This document shows, piece after piece, positions 16,994 to 23,861 of a DNA stretch of 64,000 bases. The notes beneath the pieces are model-generated. The model was not told where the DNA came from and ran no database searches. It saw only the letters and a program-made list of their open reading frames with translations. The stretch's first letter is position 1, and each line of letters starts with the position of its first letter. A program made the position numbers and the translations under genes. Origin of the DNA: SG8-4 sp964562575. Lineage in GTDB: Bacteria > Planctomycetota > Phycisphaerae > Sedimentisphaerales > Anaerobacaceae. The DNA lies in contig CAZLTY010000001.1 of NCBI GenBank assembly GCA_964562575.1, forward strand, positions 1 to 64,000, in the 5' to 3' direction.

Positions 16994-18046
16994 ATGAAGA
17001 CAGAGAAGTTAAACTACGACTTGCCGCACGAGTTGATTGCTCAACAGCCTCTGAAAGTCCGAAGCGACTCGCGATTGCTTGTACTGAATCGCTCCGGAGC
17101 CGGCATCCTGGACAGTCGTTTTCAGCGGCTCGGCGATTTCCTTTTCCCTGGCGATTGCCTCGTGCTAAACGACACGAAAGTCGTGCCCGCCCGCTTTCTT
17201 GCCCGGCGCAGCAGCGGCGCCCGACTCGAAGGATTGTTCCTGAACGAAAACGCCGGTGGCGTCTGGACCGTGTATCTAAAGGGCGCCCGCAAGGTTAAAC
17301 TCCACGAGCAACTGTATTTAAAGGACAGAACAGACGACGATTCTTGCACCGCTGAGCTGCTCGAAAAGACAGATTCCGGCAGATGCAAGCTCAAGCTCGC
17401 CGTCGACGCCGACGCCCGGACGGTGCTTGAGAGAATCGGCTTTCCGCCGCTGCCTCCATATATCAAGCGAGACCCCGGCGCGCCGGCCTTGGCGGCCGAC
17501 GACGAACTGCGATATCAAACGGTTTACGCCAGCAAAGCCGGAGCAATCGCGGCGCCGACCGCCGGGCTGCACTTCACCGAGACGCTGATCGAGCAACTGA
17601 AGCGCGCCGGCATTCGTTTCGCATTCATCACGCTGCACGTCGGAGCGGGGACCTTCAAGCCGGTTGCCGCCGAATACCTCGAAGATCACCAGATCCACAG
17701 CGAGCAATTCAGCATCGACGAAGAAAATGCCGGGATAATAGAGACGGCCGCAAATGAGGGCGGGCGAATAATCCCCGTAGGCACGACTTCAATGCGGGTC
17801 CTTGAAACGGTCGCTGCCGGCTCAGGAATTAAGGCCACCAGCGGAGCGACGGAGTTATTCATAACGCCCGGCTACGAATTCAAGATAGCCGACGCGATGA
17901 TAACGAATTTCCACCTGCCCAAATCCACACTATTAGCACTGGTAGCGGCCTTTGCAGGGCTGGAAAACGTACTCGCCGCCTACGACCACGCTATCGAGCA
18001 GCGCTACCGCTTCTATTCCTACGGCGATGCAATGCTTATCATTTAG
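16994..18046 (+). CDS. queA: S-adenosylmethionine:tRNA ribosyltransferase-isomerase
   Basis: The 350-residue length and motifs are those of QueA: NYDLPHELIAQQP at the N-terminus, DCLVLNDTKVVPARF, IAAPTAGLHFTETL, THLHVGAGTF-type ITLHVGAGTFKPV, and VGTTSMRVLET near the end with TNFHLPKSTLLAL. It transfers the ribosyl part of SAM to preQ1 in tRNA, making epoxyqueuosine. The next enzyme of that pathway, QueG, is encoded convergently 195 bases away, so the two pathway steps are neighbours though not in one operon. Confidence 0.98.
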   Translation: MKTEKLNYDLPHELIAQQPLKVRSDSRLLVLNRSGAGILDSRFQRLGDFLFPGDCLVLNDTKVVPARFLARRSSGARLEGLFLNENAGGVWTVYLKGARKVKLHEQLYLKDRTDDDSCTAELLEKTDSGRCKLKLAVDADARTVLERIGFPPLPPYIKRDPGAPALAADDELRYQTVYASKAGAIAAPTAGLHFTETLIEQLKRAGIRFAFITLHVGAGTFKPVAAEYLEDHQIHSEQFSIDEENAGIIETAANEGGRIIPVGTTSMRVLETVAAGSGIKATSGATELFITPGYEFKIADAMITNFHLPKSTLLALVAAFAGLENVLAAYDHAIEQRYRFYSYGDAMLII

Positions 18047-18240
18047 AGGGTGTCCCTCTCAGTTCATCGCGCCTTGCCTGCAACGCAGAACTGATTGTTG
18101 CAACGCCGAAAGGAAACATATATGTTATCAAACTCGGACCTGTTTGTCACCGGGTTTTCCGGGGTCCTTGGGCAGTCCCCGATTTCCCTCTCCCCGAAAT
18201 TCCCGCTGCAAACAACACATCAAGGCGCAGGGGGCAGGTA

Positions 18241-19191
18241 TCAGCAGCGGCGAGCAGCGTTGGCAAGACAGATTCGGGCGTTTCTTTTCAGGCCTTCGAG
18301 GCCTAAACGCTTGATCGGAGAATCAGCGAATCTGGCACCGAACGATTCGCCGTCCATGTTCAGAATCTCGCGGAGGTCGAGATTCGCCCTGTCACCGTGA
18401 AATTTGAACTGCTCGTTGGTGCAGGCCGGTGCGTCTTTTTGATAAGGGCAGACGCGGACACATTCGTCACAGCCGAAGAGTCGGTTGCCTATTTTCTCCG
18501 CCAGCCCCGGCGGGATCGGGCCTTTGTGCTCTATCGTCAGATAATTGATGCACCTGCCGGCATCGAATTGCCCGTCGCCCCTCAAGGCGCCTGTGGGGCA
18601 GGCATCGATGCACTTGCGGCAGTCTGAACAATCGCCTGCGATCGGTTCATCGGCTGGCAGCTTCAGGCTGGTGACGATCTCGCCCAGGAATATCTGGCAG
18701 CCGAGTTCGGGATTTATCAGCATGTGGTTCTTGCCAATAAAGCCCAGCCCCGCTCGGACGGCCAACGCCCGCTCGGCCAGCGGCGCCGAGTCAACGCAAA
18801 TCTTGAGATTCAGTTCGGCATCGACGAGCGAGTCTATAAAGGCGGCCAGATCGCGCAGCCGCTCTTTGACAAAGTGATGATAACCTTCATACAGGGCGTA
18901 AATGACCACCCTGCCGGTCGGCGCCACGCCGGGATGTCCCGCTCGCAGTTTCGGCGGCGTATAGTTCAGGCCGACGACAATCACCGATTCAGCACCTTGC
19001 AAGAGCCTGGCCGGGTTGAGGCGCTTTTGCAGGTTCCGGCCCATGTAATCCATATCACCTGCAAAGCCGGACTCCAACCACCGGGCGAAAGCCTTTGCCT
19101 GCCTGGCGTCTATCGGCGCCACATCGGTCACGCCAAGAAGGTCGAAACCCAACTCGATGGTTTTGTGCTTTATGTCTTGAGATAAACTCAT
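18241..19191 (-). CDS. queG: Epoxyqueuosine reductase
   Basis: The 316-residue protein has the catalytic-Asp region CVDSAPLAERALAV, GFIGKNHMLINPELG, and two 4Fe-4S clusters in CSDCRKCIDACPTGAL and CDECVRVCPYQ. QueG is the cobalamin-dependent enzyme that reduces epoxyqueuosine to queuosine in tRNA. The start at 19191 gives the normal N-terminus MSLSQDIKHKTIELGFDLLG; the longer ORF start at 19392 would overlap the upstream region of the aldolase gene and is rejected. It is transcribed towards queA. Confidence 0.97.
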   Translation of the reverse strand: MSLSQDIKHKTIELGFDLLGVTDVAPIDARQAKAFARWLESGFAGDMDYMGRNLQKRLNPARLLQGAESVIVVGLNYTPPKLRAGHPGVAPTGRVVIYALYEGYHHFVKERLRDLAAFIDSLVDAELNLKICVDSAPLAERALAVRAGLGFIGKNHMLINPELGCQIFLGEIVTSLKLPADEPIAGDCSDCRKCIDACPTGALRGDGQFDAGRCINYLTIEHKGPIPPGLAEKIGNRLFGCDECVRVCPYQKDAPACTNEQFKFHGDRANLDLREILNMDGESFGARFADSPIKRLGLEGLKRNARICLANAARRC

Positions 19192-19234
19192 AAGAGCGAT
19201 TATACTAAATGCCGCTGAAAAAACGTAGATGCAG

Positions 19235-19255
19235 GTGGGCAGGTTTCCTGCCCAC
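19235..19255. repeat. Perfect GTGGGCAGG palindrome between queG and the aldolase gene
   Basis: GTGGGCAGG, a TTT loop and CCTGCCCAC form a perfect 9-bp stem between the divergent starts of queG and the DapA-like gene. It resembles the REP-like palindromes near 52.7 and 61.67 kb, which also carry GTGGGC/GCCCAC. Confidence 0.7.
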
Positions 19256-19309
19256 GCGGATCTGTGGACATTGCATTGACAGCTACGAGAAAATGGAGAA
19301 TGCAAAAAC

Positions 19310-20251
19310 ATGGGACCAAACTCGAATGAATTGCCCAGCCCGCTGCGGGGCATCATCCCCCCGCTGGTCACGCCGCTGCTGGATCGTGACACGCTCGATG
19401 AGGCCGGCCTGGAGCGTCTGATCGAGCATGTCCTTGCCGGCGGCGTTCACGGCTTGTTCATCCTGGGGACAACCGGCGAGGCACCAAGTCTCAGCTATCG
19501 CCTGCGACACAAGCTTATCGATCGCGTCTGCCAGCAGGTTGCCGCCCGTGTACCGGTGCTGGTCGGGATAACCGATACATCTTTTGTGGAGTCGACAAAC
19601 ATCGCCCGCAAGGCCAGAGACGCCGGGGCGCAGGCGGTTGTTCTGGCGCCGCCTTATTATTTTCCCGCGGGGCAATTGGAACTGCTCGAATACCTCAAGC
19701 ATCTGACAGCCGAACTTCCACTACCGGTATTTTTGTACAACATGCCGAGCCACACAAAGCTGGTCTTCGAGCCTGAGACTATACGGGCCGCCGCCGACTT
19801 TCCGAACGTCGCGGGCATAAAGGACAGTTCGGGCAACATGAGGTACTTTCACCGGCTCCAGGGGCTGCTCAGGGATCGCCCGGACTTTTCGGTCCTGATG
19901 GGCCCGGAAGAACTGCTGGCCGAGGCGGTTCTGCTGGGCGGCCACGGCGGCATTTCCGGCGGGGCCAATCTCCTGCCGGCGCTTTACGTGGAACTCTACA
20001 ACGCAGCGAGTGCGAAGGATCTGCCGAGAGTCGAAGAGCTGCACGCAAAAGTCATGGAGCTTAGCACCTGCATTTATCATGTGGGACGCTATTCGTCGAG
20101 CTTTCTGAAAGGTCTCAAGTGTGCCCTTTCGTGCGTCGGGATTTGCAGCGATTTCCTGGCCGAGCCGTTTCATCGTTTCCGCCAGGCCGAGCATGAGGTG
20201 ATTGAGCGATACGTGAAGGAACTCGGGATTACCCCTTTGGGGAAAAATTAA
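19310..20251 (+). CDS. DapA/NanA-family aldolase
   Basis: The 313-residue TIM-barrel protein has the family carboxylate-binding GTTGEAPSL, the catalytic Tyr in LYNMPSHT and the Schiff-base Lys in AGIKDSSGN. Family members include dihydrodipicolinate synthase, N-acetylneuraminate lyase and 2-keto-3-deoxy sugar aldolases. No lysine-pathway gene is adjacent, and a secreted carbohydrate-active-looking protein follows, so a sugar-acid aldolase role is at least as likely as DapA. An AT-rich family A repeat starts at its stop codon. Confidence 0.88.
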   Translation: MGPNSNELPSPLRGIIPPLVTPLLDRDTLDEAGLERLIEHVLAGGVHGLFILGTTGEAPSLSYRLRHKLIDRVCQQVAARVPVLVGITDTSFVESTNIARKARDAGAQAVVLAPPYYFPAGQLELLEYLKHLTAELPLPVFLYNMPSHTKLVFEPETIRAAADFPNVAGIKDSSGNMRYFHRLQGLLRDRPDFSVLMGPEELLAEAVLLGGHGGISGGANLLPALYVELYNAASAKDLPRVEELHAKVMELSTCIYHVGRYSSSFLKGLKCALSCVGICSDFLAEPFHRFRQAEHEVIERYVKELGITPLGKN

Positions 20252-20340
20252 ATATCAAAAGTCAAATCTCAAAATTGTGGAATCCGCCTTCGGCGGATGT
20301 CGTCCTTAATTTTACATTTTACACTTTGCATTTTGATTTT
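20251..20340 (-). repeat. AT-rich repeat family A, copy 3 (inverted)
   Basis: The reverse complement of 13090-13176 is recognisable: ATCCGCCTTCGGCGGAT core with TTTTACATTTTACACTTTGC on the right. The loop change (CTACGG to CTTCGG) keeps the stem intact, which suggests the hairpin matters. Confidence 0.85.
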
Positions 20341-20350
20341 ATGGGGTTGA

Positions 20351-20614
20351 ATGATTATGCAGACAAGCCTTGGCACAATTGATGTCACGATCCTCATTCT
20401 TTACCTGGCCAGTCTGCTGCAGGGTCTGATATCGATCGCCGTTAGCATTGTCGTAATCAGTTGGGGAACGTTTGCGCGCGATCTGCCCGATTCGTGGCAG
20501 TGGGCGCAGTGCAACCTCGACGGGATCATCGTAGGCGCCGTGGGAACCATCGCGCTTATGGTGGTCGCCGGCATATTTGCCATGGTGAGCCGCAAGCAAG
20601 GAATTGGGACGTAA
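20351..20614 (+). CDS. Small membrane protein, possible transporter remnant
   Basis: The 87-residue product has two hydrophobic segments (about residues 10-32 and 55-77). Its opening GTIDVTILILYLASLL resembles the first transmembrane helix of sodium:solute symporters, but those proteins are around 500 residues or more and nothing symporter-like follows. It may therefore be a truncated remnant, or an unrelated small two-helix membrane protein. It lies 100 bases after the aldolase; symporters for sugar acids often accompany such aldolases, which gives weak support to the remnant reading. Confidence 0.45.
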   Translation: MIMQTSLGTIDVTILILYLASLLQGLISIAVSIVVISWGTFARDLPDSWQWAQCNLDGIIVGAVGTIALMVVAGIFAMVSRKQGIGT

Positions 20615-20618
20615 GGTA

Positions 20619-20668
20619 CGATGTATCGCACCGATAATGTCCGAGCATGCAAATGGTGCGATACATCG
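20619..20668. repeat. Fourteen-base inverted repeat with CCCTACG flank
   Basis: CGATGTATCGCACC and GGTGCGATACATCG are perfect complements separated by 22 bases. The right flank reads CGCCCTACG. It lies between the small membrane gene and the large secreted protein gene. Confidence 0.75.
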
Positions 20669-20697
20669 CGCCCTACGATTGAAAGGATGACTCTTCC

Positions 20698-23388
20698 ATG
20701 TCAGTCAACAAACTTCTTGCCGTTATAGCGTCACTCTCGCTGTCTGCTTCGGTCTCCGGCGAAGCGGTCACCGAATGGGACTTCAGCGAAGGGCTGCATG
20801 GCTGGATTGGAAACAACAAAGTTGAGAAGCTCTCATACTCATCGGAAGGTCTAATCGTCAAGGCCACGGCAGATGACCCCTGGATCGAAGGACCGGCAAT
20901 AGAGTTGCCGGGCGAGAAAATAATCAGGGTGAAGATTCGCATGAAATCAAATGCCGATGCAAGCGCCGAGCTGTTCTACGGCCCGACATTCAGAGCGGGC
21001 CATTCGGTCCGATTCACCGTGCGAAATGACGGCCAATGGCATGATTACTCTCTCGTTATCCGCGAAGATTTGGGTCCCGGTACACGTTTTCGCCTCGATC
21101 CCTGCCTGAAGGCCGGTGACGTCACGGTCGCTTCTATCAACATCGAGGCAATCACCAGAGTGGTCGTTCCCTCTCTACAGAAACCCAGAGCATTCGGCAG
21201 AATGGGGCCCAGCCTGGCGTCGGTCAAGTCGGGGAGCCTGGAGTTCGAGCACTTAGGAGGCCGATGGGGAAAACTCACCTTCAAAGTCAACGGCGCGGAA
21301 ATGGCGTCTGGCCACGACAACGAGCTGATCGGTCTGGTGCTCAACGAGCGCCCCGAGTGGCTTAGTCTCAAGAATGCCGAGGTTACGTTTCAAAACCAGC
21401 CCGAGCGCAATGTATCTACAACCACAGCAGCCATCGAAGACAGCGGAGGTGGAAAATGGCAAATTCGCAGAACCGTAAGGTCTGCAAAACAACAAGGAAC
21501 GCTTATAGTCGAAACCGAGTTGAGAGTAGATAGAGACAGAGACATCCTGCACGTCCCCTGGCTGACGATCTTCCCAGGCCTGGGCACGTTCGGGCCGAGC
21601 AAATCCCAGGGTCTGTTCGCCGGTCTTGAGTATCTCTCTGACGAGCCGAGCAGCAGCGAAGCGGATATTGCCGCGCCCAACCATATCCGCCGGGTTCCCG
21701 ATCCGGTCAAGATAACGTTTCCCCTGATGGCGATCTCACAGGCCGGCAACTATATCGGCGTAATCTGGGAGCCCTCGGAGACAGTCGCGGCGACCTTCGA
21801 TTCGCCCGACAGGATCTACAATTCGGCCGCACACGTCCTGGCGCTGTCGGCCCCGGGCGTGGGTGAGCTTCGTTTCGAAAATGATTTCTCCGCCCACACG
21901 CCTCTTAGGCTCAAGGCAAACAAAACATTGAGAACTTCTGTATTGGTGATCGGCGGCAGAGGAAGAACCGTTGTGCCCGCTGTGAAGCATTACGCAGCTC
22001 TCAAGGGACTGCCCGCATTGCCCCAATTCGCAGGTGGCCTCGACGCAGCGGTCGCGCGGCTCGCCCGCGGTTGGCTGGACTCGCAAATCAATCACGACGG
22101 TTTTTTCAGACATGCTGTGTGGGGCGACAGCTTTCCACCGGTTCCGGCAGCGGATGCTGCAATGTTTATCGACTGGCTCAATAACCACACCAAGAACAAA
22201 GAACTTTGTGAAAGACTTAACGGTGCGAAGGATCAGACGCTAAGAAGAATACCTTCAGGACAACCTTTCTCGAGCAGCGTCGGTCACGCGCATTTGCCGA
22301 CAGCACCTTTTGTCTTCGGGCGAACCTTCGACTTCGCACGGCAAAGGCACGACGAGGCATGGCGCATGATCAGGAGCTTCGATGCAGCCGGCGTCAAACG
22401 CTACAGGCCAGGTAAGGCGGACTACTCGACGACGCATTTCGCAAAACACGCTAACGGCCTGGCCGGTCGGGACATGGCCGGGATTCTCGAAGGGGCGAGC
22501 CTCTCAGCCGACAAGGAGCTGATCGACGAGGCGCTCAAATTGCTCGACAAGCAGACTGCTCTCTACGGCGACACAGTGCCGCGTGGCGCGCAGACATGGG
22601 AAATCCCCCTGCACACACCGGACATATTGGCCTCGGCCCACATGGTCAAGGCCTACGCTCTGGGCTACATTGTCTCGGGCCGAGAGCAATATCTCGAACA
22701 GGCGAGATACTGGGCCTGGACGGGCATACCATTCGTCTATCTCCATCCGCCAACGTCCGAAGCCGTAGGATCGTATTCGACAATCGCCGTGCTGGGGGCA
22801 ACCAATTGGACGGCGCCGCTGTGGCTCGGGCGCCCTGTCCAGTGGTGCGGACTAGTTTACGGCTCGGCTCTGCACCTGCTCAGCGAATGCGACCCACACG
22901 GCCCCTGGGAGAAAATAGCCAAAGGGATTACGCTAACGGGCCTGCAAATGACCTGGGATCTAACGGATGCCGAACGCCAGGGCCTCTTGCCTGATTTCTA
23001 TGACTTGAGAGGGCAAGTAGGCGCAGGACCGGCCATAAATCCCGGCACCGTGCAGGCGCATCTGGCAGAGCTTTATGGAAGGGACACAATCTATGATATG
23101 AAGAAACTTCCCCACTGCGGGTGGTTCATTCACGCACCATGCACGATAAGCAATATTCGCCAAGACGTCGATTCGGTCACGTTGACGACCGACGGCTGGG
23201 GTGAGAAACGCTACTATGTTTTGATTTCGGGAATCGAGCATGAGCCGAGAAAGGTTCTCGTGCGTGGGATTGCCCAGGAGTCGGCAGGTCCACCTGTGTT
23301 TGAGTCTGCTGAAAAGGAATTTCACGCCGAGTACGGAAGCCTGGTAGTCAGACTCCGGGGTAGATCGGAAATCAGGATCAGGTACTGA
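20698..23388 (+). CDS. Large secreted protein, possibly carbohydrate-active
   Basis: This 896-residue protein starts with a signal peptide (MSVNKLLAVIASLSLSASVS). Residues about 25-150 look like a jelly-roll binding domain (WDFSEGLHGW, WHDYSLVIREDLGPGTRFRLDP). A beta-rich middle (about 170-440) is followed by a helical half (about 450-800) with repeated short helices such as AWRMIRSFDAAGV and YLEQARYWAWTGIPFVY. A sandwich plus a helical (alpha/alpha) toroid is the architecture of many polysaccharide lyases and glycoside hydrolases. I could not assign a CAZy family or point to catalytic residues with confidence, so the enzymatic role is an inference. Confidence 0.65.
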   Translation: MSVNKLLAVIASLSLSASVSGEAVTEWDFSEGLHGWIGNNKVEKLSYSSEGLIVKATADDPWIEGPAIELPGEKIIRVKIRMKSNADASAELFYGPTFRAGHSVRFTVRNDGQWHDYSLVIREDLGPGTRFRLDPCLKAGDVTVASINIEAITRVVVPSLQKPRAFGRMGPSLASVKSGSLEFEHLGGRWGKLTFKVNGAEMASGHDNELIGLVLNERPEWLSLKNAEVTFQNQPERNVSTTTAAIEDSGGGKWQIRRTVRSAKQQGTLIVETELRVDRDRDILHVPWLTIFPGLGTFGPSKSQGLFAGLEYLSDEPSSSEADIAAPNHIRRVPDPVKITFPLMAISQAGNYIGVIWEPSETVAATFDSPDRIYNSAAHVLALSAPGVGELRFENDFSAHTPLRLKANKTLRTSVLVIGGRGRTVVPAVKHYAALKGLPALPQFAGGLDAAVARLARGWLDSQINHDGFFRHAVWGDSFPPVPAADAAMFIDWLNNHTKNKELCERLNGAKDQTLRRIPSGQPFSSSVGHAHLPTAPFVFGRTFDFARQRHDEAWRMIRSFDAAGVKRYRPGKADYSTTHFAKHANGLAGRDMAGILEGASLSADKELIDEALKLLDKQTALYGDTVPRGAQTWEIPLHTPDILASAHMVKAYALGYIVSGREQYLEQARYWAWTGIPFVYLHPPTSEAVGSYSTIAVLGATNWTAPLWLGRPVQWCGLVYGSALHLLSECDPHGPWEKIAKGITLTGLQMTWDLTDAERQGLLPDFYDLRGQVGAGPAINPGTVQAHLAELYGRDTIYDMKKLPHCGWFIHAPCTISNIRQDVDSVTLTTDGWGEKRYYVLISGIEHEPRKVLVRGIAQESAGPPVFESAEKEFHAEYGSLVVRLRGRSEIRIRY

Positions 23389-23861
23389 GATGTCACAAGA
23401 ATGGAGTAGTTAGAATTAAGAAAGACAAAGCGGTGCTGAAAACAGATGCATAATTTGAGAGATTCTCCTTGACGGGAAGGTAGATAATCTGATATACATA
23501 ATATTATTGAGGTTTGTGCCCGGGCAATCGCGTATCTGCGGCTTTGTGTGCTTCCAGCGGATATAATTTCCTGGTTTTTCAACAGAGGAGGAGCTATGTG
23601 TGTTACGCAAGGCACAGAGTTTTTGAGTGAGGACTTTGTGCTTCGCAATGAAGATACTCTACATTTCAATTAACGGCTAATATTGGGTTTTTGCTAGTCC
23701 GGTGAAGGTCGGCCGGAGTCGGAAAGGAAGGAACTAATCTCAAAGCGCAGAATATCTTCGGTTTCCATACGTAGGGATCTTGATCGCCTGTCGAAAACAT
23801 CGAGTGTTTTGGTGTGTAGCCAAAACCTAATTAATCCTAACTTTCTTAAGGGAGGACCATC
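23389..23861. other. Intergenic region before the tandem surface-protein pair
   Basis: Across 473 bases I see only a possible 25-codon ORF with a strong ribosome site (23596-23673) and a leader of about 190 bases before the next start. The leader has GC-rich blocks (CCGGTGAAGGTCGGCCGG) followed by AT-rich sequence. No known riboswitch or tRNA pattern was recognised. Confidence 0.6.
23596..23673 (+). CDS. Possible 25-residue small ORF
   Basis: ATGTGTGTTACG is preceded by AGAGGAGGAG with five-base spacing, the strongest ribosome site in this region, and encodes MCVTQGTEFLSEDFVLRNED plus five more residues before TAA. It lies some 190 bases before the surface-protein gene. It could be a leader peptide, a decayed gene start (the paralogous surface genes also begin ATGTGT), or chance. 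Confidence 0.25.
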   Translation: MCVTQGTEFLSEDFVLRNEDTLHFN

